Source: Caulochytrium protostelioides (Eukaryota; Chytridiomycota; Caulochytriomycetes; Caulochytriales; Caulochytriaceae). Taken from it: DNA of 64,000 bases. The DNA is taken from NCBI GenBank assembly GCA_003615045.1, contig ML014170.1:37040-101039 (forward strand), given 5' to 3'. How positions within the stretch are numbered: position 1 is the stretch's first letter; every line of letters starts with the position of its first letter. The notes beneath the pieces are model-generated. The model worked only from the letters and a program-made list of their open reading frames with translations. It was not told where the DNA came from and made no database searches. Of this stretch, positions 1 through 8,874 are shown piece after piece. Both the position numbers and the translations under genes were made by a program.

Positions 1-876
1 CGCCGGCTCGTGGTGGAGGACGCCATTCAAGGCTGCTGAGTCGGGCGTGGCGCTGCGGTGCGACGGCGTGCCTGGCGTTAGGAGCCCCTGGAGGCCCTGC
101 TCGAGCAGCGCTTGATCGATAGTCGTCTCGGAGCGGACACGGTGCAGCGAGTCGCTGGCGACGTCCAGGGACTCGGCGACGGCGAGGCGTAGCGCCTTCC
201 GGGCGACAATGCTGATGAACCCGATGGTCAGGATCATGGACTGGAGCCCGACCCAGAGCATCATGTACTTGAGCCGCGGACTCATATGGTAGTCGTCGCC
301 CTCGCCGGCGAGGTCGCCAATCAGAATGCCGACAAAGACGTCAATCACGCAGGACGGCAGGGTGCCCACCAGCGTGGCGGCTTGCAGCGTCAGGACCGGG
401 ATCGAGGTCATACTGAGCAGATAGTTGGTCAAGCCGAAGGGGAACAGCGGTGACAGCCGCAGCAGCACGACGACTTTGAAGCCTTCGGAGGCGAGGGACC
501 GATCGATCGCGTGGAACTTGACATTGGACTGCAGCCGCGGCTGAAGAACGGGGCGTAGGATCGACCGGCCCAGCAGGGTGCTGCCGAGCACGGCCGCTTG
601 GCAGGCGATGGCGGCCATCACGACGGCGAGGCCGAACGGCTTGAAGAGGACGCCAGCGGCAATCGTGAGCGGCGCGGCGGGTAGCATGAGCCACACGGCC
701 ACCGCAAAGACGGCGACATAGACGACCAGGCCGGTCCGCTGGTGCTGGTCCACGTAGTGCAGAAGCTGCAGAATCAGCGCCTGAACGGGTTGGCGGTAAA
801 AGACCAGCATGCCTGCCAGCGCGACGCTGACCACGGCGATCGCGGCGATCCGCAGCCGCATGGCCGTGGGCGACAT
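1..876 (-). CDS. TVP38: TVP38/TMEM64-family (VTT domain) membrane protein, 3' end outside window
   Basis: This is a multi-pass Golgi or vesicle membrane protein of the VTT/SNARE-associated family (yeast Tvp38, human TMEM64). Read from the ATG at 876, it gives 292 residues to the window edge with no stop, so the C-terminus is missing. An N-terminal hydrophobic segment (residues 6-26) is followed by a second hydrophobic stretch (about 50-80). The family core is at about 110-185: a FHAIDRSLASEGFKVVVLLR segment, then LSPLFPFGLTNYLLSMTSIP, then a GTLPSCVIDVFVGILIGDL helix. Another hydrophobic segment lies at 203-222. The frame stays open upstream of 876 to about 1005 without another ATG. The family call rests on the PLFPF...NY...T.IP pattern and helix layout. 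The exact compartment is inferred from the family. Confidence 0.72.
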   Translation of the reverse strand, partial: MSPTAMRLRIAAIAVVSVALAGMLVFYRQPVQALILQLLHYVDQHQRTGLVVYVAVFAVAVWLMLPAAPLTIAAGVLFKPFGLAVVMAAIACQAAVLGSTLLGRSILRPVLQPRLQSNVKFHAIDRSLASEGFKVVVLLRLSPLFPFGLTNYLLSMTSIPVLTLQAATLVGTLPSCVIDVFVGILIGDLAGEGDDYHMSPRLKYMMLWVGLQSMILTIGFISIVARKALRLAVAESLDVASDSLHRVRSETTIDQALLEQGLQGLLTPGTPSHRSATPDSAALNGVLHHEPA

Positions 877-1995
877 GGCGGCAACCGCGGTGGCGGATGA
901 CGAGACTGGGCAGGGGGGTTGCCAGAGAGGTCCCAGCGCGGCACACCGCCCGCGCTTGCACCTGCTGGTCGGATCCCCGAAACACAGGGCAGATCGCGGC
1001 AATCAAAGACGCTCAGCACGAGTGAGGTCGGATGGGGGGTGGGGGGCGTGGCCCCCGACGGATGACTGTCGACGGCGGTACGGATGCTTGGACGAGCCTC
1101 TGGCAGCGGTCCACACGATCGTCGACGGGGCGGAGGGACGGGACGGCCAATGGATCAGGATCGTCGACCAGGTCCTGCCCCAGCGACGTCGGATCACCCG
1201 AAGGGTTGCGGTGATTGACGGGAGGGATCGGCGCCGCCACGTGGCGCGGAGCACGGGTGTCGCGCGGTCCCGCGGGGCTTAGCGCCGTGAAACGAGATTT
1301 AGGCTTTCCGGCGGGTCGTGACGTCACCTCGAGGTCACCTCGAGGGCGCGGGCGATCGGCGACACGACGATCCGGCGAGCGGAGCGGTCCCTGGTCGCGG
1401 TGGCGGCTGCGCCAGAAAAACCTGTGGTCGCGGGGAACGCGGTCGGCGGGTCGGCCACGTGGCCCCGTGGCTTCTCGGAAGGCGCTTCCCGGACCCGCGA
1501 GCCGGCGATCCTGATCCGGGGGTGCCGGATCCTGATCCCGTGGTATGCTGGTGTTGCTGGTGGGCCGCTGCGCAGCAGACACGGCACCCGGCCCGGGCGG
1601 GTGCCCCAGCCGTCGCTTGTCCACCACGGAGCCACCGGACGGCGTAACAGCGTGCCGTACCGACGGTTCGGTGTTGACGTCCGCCCCGGCCCCGGCCCGG
1701 CCGTCGGTCATCGGTCATCGGCCCGCGGTGGGCATGGCCTCGCACCTCGCCGAAGGCCGAAGGCCGAAGGCCGCCCCCCCCCCCATCACGCCTCTGGCAG
1801 GCGAGCCCACCCGAGTTGCCCGATCCCTTCCCCCCGGCCGCGGGGCCTGCCCTGACCGGTGCGCCTCCGGGCAAGAGCACCCGAAACAAAAAAAAAAAAA
1901 AGAAATTTGGACCACAACAGCCGATCAGAGGGGACCCCCGCGAAGGCCGTGCCCGAGCGTGTCATCCGGCGGGATGCACAGACCACGCGGACGCA
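877..1995. other. Intergenic: upstream of the TVP38-like gene, downstream of ARP8
   Basis: I see no convincing gene here; open frames on both strands are arginine/proline-rich GC noise. It holds a run of three CCGAAGG-type 7-mers followed by an 11-C run (about 1749-1784). A 14-A tract at 1888-1901 would be a U-run on the ARP8 side about 95 nt past its stop. CCTCGAGGTCACCTCGAGG at 1327-1345 is a near-palindrome made of a repeated CCTCGAGGTCA word. Confidence 0.6.
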
Positions 1996-2350
1996 TCACG
2001 CGTCCCACGAAAAGAGAAATTTGTGGCCGCACCCGCGCGGCCCACGCAGCAGAAACTCGTCGCGCTCAATCCACATCTCTTCCTGGTCCAGCGCGATCCG
2101 GCCCAGCACGGCGCCGCCCTTCCACACGAGCCAGCGGCTGTCCATGTCGCGGGGGCTCGCGACGACGACGACGTGCTCACGCAGCGAGGCCTCGCCGAGC
2201 AGCTGTTCCGGCACGATCGGGCTCTGCCGCACGACCTCCGGAATGCGCGTCAGAATGCGGTCAGCAGCGGCGAGGGCGGCCGTCGCGGCGGGGCTCGATG
2301 CCGTCGCGGCCGCTGCCGGCGCGCCCGGCGACAGCATCTCCGAGGACCCG

Positions 2351-2387
<37 letters not shown>

Positions 2388-4842
2388 CGGGCTGCATCTG
2401 CTGCTGGTAGGTCTGGATGAGACTGCGCAGCACGTTCATCTGATGGCGCACCTGGTGCTCGAGCAAGACGACCATGCCCGGGATGCGGGCAGCGCCGCCG
2501 CCGACCAGCAGGATGCTGTCAGTCATGGCGTGCCAGCGCGATTCCTTGAACCCGTTCTTGGCGTCGGTCAGACCGCTGCTCACCGCGTACCACAGCAGCG
2601 ACACGGCGATCGCCACATCGAGCGGGACCGGGGCCGTCGAGGGCGGCAGGGGCGGCAGCTCGGGCGCGGCCGGCGCCGGCGGCACCCCCGCGAGCGGTTT
2701 GGCGGTCTCCGCGCCGGCTGGGGTGGCGTCGGCCACGTCCCCGGCGGCGGTCGGCGTCCCGGCGGCTGGCGTCCCCCGGGCCTCCGGCACCCCGGCGCCC
2801 GTCTCGGGCCGCGCGGCGAGGTCTTCTTTGGAGCCGGCGGTCCGGACGGTCGCGGAGCCCGTGGGCGGCTCGCCTGCCTCAGTGGCGGGCGCCGCGTTAG
2901 CCTGGACGATCGCGTCGGCGAGCTCGTAGCCCCAGACGACGGGGTCGTTCAGGGTCTCGGCATCATAGACGTTGGCCACGGGATCGACGTCGCTGGCAGC
3001 GAGGGCGGGCCCGCGCTCCTTGCGCGGGCTCGCGGGCAGACGGTGAGACGGCAACACCGTCTCGTCGAAGAGACTCAGAACGCTGAGCAGCGGCTCGTCG
3101 TAGAGCTTGAAGGAGATCTGCTGCGTGCGCTGGTCTTCCTGGCGGTAGAACGTCTGACAGACCTGCGTCGTGAAGTCCGACAGGTTCGCCGTCACGTAGG
3201 TCTGCTTGACATCGTCGACCAGGACGGCATGGCTCGGCGTGGCGCGCGTCACGTCCAGCGGCTCGGCGAGCGGGAACCGCCCGAGGCGCAGCAGGTTGGC
3301 GAGCATCGTCGAGATGTCGTCGCCGCCCAGTTTCAGCTGGATGCGAGTCTCCGTCAGCGCAACGCCGTCCTCGACGCACATGATGCTCGTCTTCTGCGCG
3401 CCGACATCGACGACACAGCCTGAGCTCATGCCGGCGCCGTAGGTGGCGCAGACCGATTCGACGTGCGCCATGCACTGCATGAACCCGAGCTCGCGCAGCA
3501 GCACCTCGAGGGCCTGCTGCACGTAGACGCGGCTGAACAGGTCAGGGATAATGAGAATCACGGCATACTGGTGAAAGTCCGACGGCTTGATGCCGAGCTG
3601 GTGGATGATCGCCTCGCGCCAGATCAGCGCGCAGTCCTGCAGGGCGTGGAACGCCGACGCGTAGTCTGCCGTGTTGAGCATGCCGTAGCGCAGCGGGTAG
3701 AACTGGCACCACGGCCCGCGGGGCGCCAGATGCCGGTCGTCGAGACAGAGCGCTTCCTGGCCGATGACCCACGTGCGCGGCGCCGTCGCACCGTCCTTCA
3801 CCTCGTCGACCCGCGTCCACTCCGTGTAGCTCGGATCGTTGTGCTCCGCGAGCATCTGCGGCTCGGACTGCGTGTTGTAGTTGACGACCTGCGCATGGCC
3901 GTTCGACACCGGCCGGATCTTGTTCACCTTGAGCCGGTGCTTCAGGTCGGCGAGCAGCGGCGCGATCCGCGTGCGGAACGCCGACTCGCTCCATCCGTCG
4001 GGCGCCGTATCATCGTCGTCGTCCTCGCCGTCCTCGCCGCGCGAGGCCTGCGTCGACTCGTCTTTCACCGGCGCGCCCGCGTTTGCCACGGCGTCGTGGC
4101 CGAGAGCACTGCGTTTCGCCGTCCGCGCCGCAGTGCCGTTCTGTGCCGCCACTGTGGCTGCCGCGCGTTTCTTGACGCCCTTCATGCGCCGCGCCACGAG
4201 GTGCGGCACTTCCTTAGGAAAGGTGTCCGTCGCGAGCCCGAGTCGCAGCGTGCGCGAGCCCGGGTGCAGGATGATGATCTTGTCGCCGTTCGTCGGGATC
4301 GGCAGCGGGCCCTGCGGCGACTTGCCGAGGATCCGCGACGCGTGCTGCCGCGAGAACGACGAGCTGATGTGCTTGTACTGCGGAATCGCCGCGTACAGCG
4401 GGATCGCGGTCGACTTGGGCTCTGCGTCATGCCGCGGTGGCGGCAGCGACGGTTTCACGGGCGCCGGCGCCGGCACAGGCGCCGCCGTGGCTGGTGCTGG
4501 TACAGATGCGGATGTGGATGCGGATGCGGGTTCAGCGGGACCAGATGCGGCGGTCGCCGCGCCGTCCGCGGCATTCGGCGCTGTGCTGACGACCGCTGGC
4601 GGCGGCGATGTCGGTCCGCCGTTCGGATCGCCTTGCGAGGCTGTCGGCGCGGTACCGGTATCGGTGGCGGCAGCAGTGGCAGCGTCAGGAGCGGCCGCCG
4701 TATCAGCGGCGGCACGAGGGCTCGATGCCGACGGCGCTGTGACGGGCCCATCGACGGCCATCGCGTTCGGGTCGGACGTGGGAAGAGCGCCGTTCGCCTC
4801 GGCCAGAGGGGTCGAGGCGGCCGCGGCCGTCGCGTCGAGCAT
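1996..4842 (-). CDS. ARP8: Actin-related protein 8, INO80 chromatin-remodelling complex
   Basis: Arp8 is a nuclear actin-fold subunit of INO80. It sits in the Arp4-Arp8-actin module on the Ino80 HSA domain and helps bind linker DNA. The single-exon frame starts at ATG 4842 and encodes 948 residues, longer than human ARP8 (624) but near the yeast protein (881). The first ~145 residues are low-complexity Ala/Pro. The family's N-terminal block follows at about 147-218, with IPQYKHISSSFSRQHASRI and GDKIIILHPGSRTLRLGLA, the degenerate phosphate-1 loop. An acidic insert lies near 250-280. The second phosphate loop VVDVGAQKTSIMCVEDG is near residue 476, and the C-terminal ILLVGGGAARIPGM segment is near 776. 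A Pro/Ala/Gly/Thr-rich insertion (about 640-730) interrupts the actin fold. ATP-binding residues diverge from actin, as is normal for Arp8. Confidence 0.92.
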
Positions 4843-5573
4843 CGTTGGCCCCGACGCGCCGCTGGGCTCACGTGGCAGCCGTCCTCAGTCCTGACGTGCG
4901 GGAAACCAAGCGACGCGAGCAGCGCCCGCGGCGTCCGGTTGACGTGGCGGCGGGGCCCAGCGTCGACAGGGGCCGTGGGCGCGCGCCGCCGTCGGCGACG
5001 GAGGGTGGATCGAGGCCGGTCGCTCGCCAGCGCCACGACAGCCAGCGCCGTCAGGCACGCGCAGCGATCGGCACACGCGCGAAGGCACCGCACCGCACCG
5101 TCGCACGACGAGCCGCCGCGCCGCAAGGACAGCGATCGGCCAGCCGGCGTGAGCGGTGGCGGGTTCGTCAGGACGTGAAGGCGCCTCTCTCGACGACCGC
5201 TCTCTACGGCCTCCTTCGGCAGGACACCCAGCAGGTGGACTCGGTGCTCAGGCAGGCGGCGTTGCGGCCAAGACAACGCGTCGCGTCAGGTGGCGGTGAG
5301 GAGACGGTCCGGGCGGAGGTTGGATCATCGCACGCCGGCTTTTCCATAGGCGCGCCGAGGGGCGCGTATGACGCTGCCAGACCGCCGTTGCCGCGCTGCG
5401 CATCGCACCACGTGCCGTGAGGGCCTGACCGCCGGCAAATAAGCGGTGTGGCCGTCGCGCACGTCGCGGCGACGCTCGTGCGACGGCGGCGGCGGCGCCA
5501 ACAGAGTGGCGGCGGCATGCCGCCGCGTGCTCGGCGATACGCGGCGCGGCCCCGCCACCGGCCACGGGCGAGC

Positions 5574-5653
5574 CGGCGAATCGGCGAATCGGCCAACCGG
5601 CCAACCGGCCAACCGGCGACCGGCGACCGGCGACCGGCGACCGGCGACCGGTC
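5574..5653. repeat. Compound tandem repeat of 7-8 bp units
   Basis: Three adjoining arrays share a GGC start: GGCGAATC (2 copies), GGCCAACC (3 copies) and GGCGACC (5 copies). The units differ by one or two bases, so the array grew stepwise from one word. It lies in the ARP8/glyoxal oxidase intergenic region. Confidence 0.85.
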
Positions 5654-6116
5654 ACCCGCCACCGAAGACCCTTTTCAGCTCTGCCAAGGCCGCTCGGGGG
5701 CGGGCCGCTGCGGGGCTTCGAGCTAGGGGGACCGTCGACCGCAGCGATCGCCGTCACGTCGCTCCGACCCGCGGAGGATGGGCGATCCTGCCGCAGAGCG
5801 ATGCCACAAACGCCATGATCGAAGACCGTTGAGACGCCGTGCTTCCGACGCGTGCTGCGGTCGACCTGCGAGGGAAGCTTCCGCGCTTCCCGTTTCTGCG
5901 GCTGCCACGATGGCGTCGGCGTCGTTCGTGTCGAGATCGGCCCGGCCGGGCTTCGACGCCCATGACGGGGCTGGACCCCGCGGCGCTGCAGCCCGAGCAA
6001 CCGCTGATGCCGTCGGGACGACCGCAGGTTGGGCTGGAAGGGGCCCAGGGGCTGTCCGGCGACCCTGCATTCCACGTGCGATCGGGTCTGACGGCAGATG
6101 GACTCCCGGGGGGAGG

Positions 6117-6150
6117 CGATCCGATCCGATCCGATCCGATCCGATCCGAT
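6117..6150. repeat. (CGATC)n pentanucleotide microsatellite
   Basis: About seven perfect copies of the 5-bp unit CGATC lie about 310 bp upstream of the glyoxal oxidase start. A shorter relative (CGGATCGGATCGGA) occurs near 30076, upstream of the two-module gene. Confidence 0.85.
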
Positions 6151-6464
6151 GCCATGAAAGGCGTTGGGGCTCCATTTCCCATCGCACGAAGCGGCTGCGC
6201 TGCTAGGCAAGTATCAGCGATGCCATGCAAGATGTGGTTGCTCACCATGAAACGTGATCGAGTCAATGTCAGCGGTCGAACCGACTAGCATACGCGCTGA
6301 CGTGGTTTCGACACGAAAATAGCCTCTCTGTTTCGAGGGGTCCGCTTCATTTTCTCGGCCTGCCCATCCACAGGCTCCAGACCCAATTGTGGCTTCAATT
6401 CCGTGACACGCGCCGTGCGATCTCAACTATCCGACCGAGGTCTCTGGTGAGGGTTCGTGCCAGT

Positions 6465-8366
6465 ATGCCTGTCTACTCGGGGCGGCGCCGCGCGGCTGCC
6501 CTCCTCGTGCTCGGCGGGATCTGTGCCGTTTCAAGTGACCCCTCGCCCGGCCAGTGGGAGACATGGCATCGCAACACCGGCGTGACCTGCATCCACAATC
6601 TGCTGCTGCCCAACGACCGGCTCGTCTGCATTGAGCGTCCCCAGGAGCGTCCCTACGGCATCAACCTCAACACGATGGGCGAGACGGCCGTCGAGATCGA
6701 CATTTCCCAACCGGACCAGCCCTTCCAAATCAATCCCATCCACAAGAACGCCTTCTGCGGGGGCCATGCCCAGCTCGCCGACGGCACCGTCCTGGTGGTG
6801 GGCGGCGATGCCCGCTCTCTCGAGGCGGACGGGATCCCCTTCCTCTATGACGGCCGCAAGGGTGTTCGCCTCTACCGTCCCTGCGAGGCCGATGCCGTCG
6901 CGGCCGGCACCTGCAAGAAAGGTACGTGGGAGGACCAGCCGGAGATGTCGACCAACCGTTGGTATCCCACCGTCACAACGCTGCAGGATGGCTCCGCCAT
7001 CATTGTCGGCGGCACGATGGACCATCTTGATTTCGGGTCGCTTGACCACGTGGACAATCCTACGTATGAATACTTTCCGCCCAAGACGGGGGGGACGTGG
7101 CCGCGCCAGCTGGATCTGCTCGCCTGGGCCTTCCCGCACAACCTCTATCCGTTTGTGTTCCAGCTTGCCGAAAGCAACCACGTCTTTGTGTTTGCGAGCA
7201 ATCGCACGGTCCTCATCGATCCGCAGACGGACGCGGTCGACCATCGCATCCCCGACCTGCCGCTGGATGCGGACCAGGCGCCCATGACCTATCCCCACAG
7301 CGCGACAGCCGTCGTGCTGCCCATGACGATCGCGAACAACTGGACCATGACCATCCAGATCTGCGGCGGGTCCAAGCTCAGCGACCAGGGCGTGACCTCC
7401 GCGGCGGGCTACAAGCCGCTCGTGCAACAGGCGGCTTCGGCCAACTGCTATCAGATCTCGCCGGACGACCCCAACGCCTCGTGGAAGCGGGTGGCCGACC
7501 TGGCCACGGCGCGGCTGATGCCGGACTCCGTGCTGCTGCCGACCGGGCAGGTGCTGTACCTGAACGGCGTATCGCGCGGCGTCGCCGGGGGCAACGGCGG
7601 CCAAGTCCAGTATGCGCAGGACCCCGTCTTCCAGCCTGATCTGTACGATCCCACGTCCGACACACACACCCTGCTGCCGGCCGCGGCGTCCGTCGGCCGG
7701 CTCTACCACGCGAGCGCGCTGCTGACGCAGTCGGGCCACGTGCTGACCACGGGTTCCGAGATGCAGAACTATGTCGACTACGTCGCGGGCCGCACCGAGT
7801 GCTGGGGCGTTCCGCTCGGGATGGACCCCTCCGACCACGCGCCGACCGGCGAAGCCGTCTGCACGCTGCCCTTCGGCCACACCATCGAGCGCTTCACCCC
7901 GCCGTACCTGCAGGGCGTTGACGAAGCGACCCGCGCGCACGTGGCGAGTCTACCGGAGTCCGCGTCCTACGGCCAGGCGTTTGCCGTGACCGCCTCGCTG
8001 CCCGCGGACCGCGTCCAGCGCGTCGTCGCCCTGCGGTATACGTCGTCCACGCACGGCCTCAATACCGACCAGCGGCTGGTGGAGCTCGTCATTCGCTCAC
8101 GGAAGGACACGCAGCTCGAAGTCGTCGCGCCGCGGGACGGACGCCGGGCGCCGCCGGGCCGCTGGCACCTCTTTCTGCTCAACGCGAGCGGCGTGCCGGG
8201 CACCGCGCGACCTATCATGTTCGGGGACTCAACGACGGGCATCAAGTCGACGCGCCAGAAATCAGGCAGTGTCTCGCGGCAGTCCGCGCCGACGACGACC
8301 GCTTGGCTCACGTTTTCGGCCGTCGGGATTGCCGGCGCCTCCATGCTCGCTTACCTGTTTTTGTGA
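6465..8366 (+). CDS. Glyoxal oxidase-like copper radical oxidase, secreted or surface-anchored
   Basis: This is a copper radical oxidase (AA5_1, glyoxal oxidase/galactose oxidase fold) that would oxidise aldehydes or alcohols outside the cell and release H2O2. The ATG at 6465 gives 633 residues beginning with a signal peptide (MPVYSGRRRAAALLVLGGIC). The frame is open back to 6387, but that start would bury the signal. The family active site is complete: Cys98 (AFCGGH) for the thioether bond to radical Tyr167 (NRWYPT), and copper ligands Tyr414-His415 (LYHASAL) and His530 (STHGLNTDQR). Kelch-type VVGG/IVGG blades fill the middle and a DUF1929-type domain the C-terminal part. A Ser/Thr-rich stretch and a terminal hydrophobic segment (TAWLTFSAVGIAGASMLAYL) suggest a membrane or GPI anchor. 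Substrate is inferred from family only. Confidence 0.9.
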   Translation: MPVYSGRRRAAALLVLGGICAVSSDPSPGQWETWHRNTGVTCIHNLLLPNDRLVCIERPQERPYGINLNTMGETAVEIDISQPDQPFQINPIHKNAFCGGHAQLADGTVLVVGGDARSLEADGIPFLYDGRKGVRLYRPCEADAVAAGTCKKGTWEDQPEMSTNRWYPTVTTLQDGSAIIVGGTMDHLDFGSLDHVDNPTYEYFPPKTGGTWPRQLDLLAWAFPHNLYPFVFQLAESNHVFVFASNRTVLIDPQTDAVDHRIPDLPLDADQAPMTYPHSATAVVLPMTIANNWTMTIQICGGSKLSDQGVTSAAGYKPLVQQAASANCYQISPDDPNASWKRVADLATARLMPDSVLLPTGQVLYLNGVSRGVAGGNGGQVQYAQDPVFQPDLYDPTSDTHTLLPAAASVGRLYHASALLTQSGHVLTTGSEMQNYVDYVAGRTECWGVPLGMDPSDHAPTGEAVCTLPFGHTIERFTPPYLQGVDEATRAHVASLPESASYGQAFAVTASLPADRVQRVVALRYTSSTHGLNTDQRLVELVIRSRKDTQLEVVAPRDGRRAPPGRWHLFLLNASGVPGTARPIMFGDSTTGIKSTRQKSGSVSRQSAPTTTAWLTFSAVGIAGASMLAYLFL

Positions 8367-8694
8367 TATTTCAATTTTTGATTTACGAGTTTCGTGTTGG
8401 CATGGGCTTCTTTGAGATCAGACATCCGATTGGCTTTTCTAGTTTGCCCGCCAGACGATCCTTTCATCGACCTAAAGCGGAGGATTTTGCAGCTGCCGGC
8501 CTTTTGAGTGCGATGCTGACGGTGGGACAAAATTCAGCTGAACAAGGGCAAATTCTCGAGATGAGATATTCCGATCCTTGCCGCCAAACATCATTATGAG
8601 GACCCTCATGACGAGTCACGGCGCTGCCAGCTGATCTAGCACCATGAGCTGACAAAGCGCCGGCGACGAGGCTTCATCGCCTCATCGCTCTATC

Positions 8695-8700
8695 AATAAA
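8695..8700 (+). terminator. Candidate poly(A) signal AATAAA for glyoxal oxidase
   Basis: A perfect AATAAA hexamer lies 329 nt past the glyoxal oxidase stop, in AT-rich sequence. It is a candidate only; no transcript evidence is available. Confidence 0.4.
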
Positions 8701-8814
8701 CATGCTTGACGCTGAATCAGCCTGATTTTCTTCCTGGTTTCGAGCTCGTGTCAAAGCACGCCTTCAGCTTCTCAAGACCAACATGAGACGCTGAACTGTG
8801 TTGGCGCTATCACG

Positions 8815-8820
8815 TTTATT
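8815..8820 (-). terminator. Candidate poly(A) signal AATAAA for the DIP2-like gene
   Basis: On the minus strand an AATAAA lies about 55 nt past the DIP2-like stop codon (8875-8877), inside an A-rich tract (8815-8855) with further overlapping near-matches. Position and context fit a eukaryotic 3' end. Confidence 0.5.
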
Positions 8821-8874
8821 TTCATTTTATTTTATTTTTATCTATTGATTTATTTTTGCATACAGTAGCAGTGT

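Larger units (their letters stand above)
4843..6464. other. Intergenic: divergent region between ARP8 and glyoxal oxidase
   Basis: This 1.6 kb region between two divergently transcribed genes must hold both promoters. No frame resembles a protein. It contains two tandem-repeat arrays, annotated separately at 5574-5653 and 6117-6150. The 3' part (6200-6464) is less GC-rich and probably carries the 5' leader of the oxidase gene. Confidence 0.6.
8367..8874. other. Intergenic: shared 3' flank of convergent genes
   Basis: This is a clearly AT-richer stretch between the 3' ends of glyoxal oxidase (+) and the DIP2-like gene (-). No gene is seen. It holds candidate poly(A) signals for both, annotated separately. 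Confidence 0.65.

Noticed and set aside
1816-3423. 535-codon plus-strand open frame opposite ARP8
   Set aside because: It is antisense to the clearly recognised ARP8 frame, Arg/Gln-rich and without any motif; GC-rich codons keep the opposite frames open.
5248-6210. 320-codon minus frame in the ARP8/glyoxal oxidase gap
   Set aside because: It crosses both tandem repeat arrays and has no domain; composition matches random GC-rich sequence.
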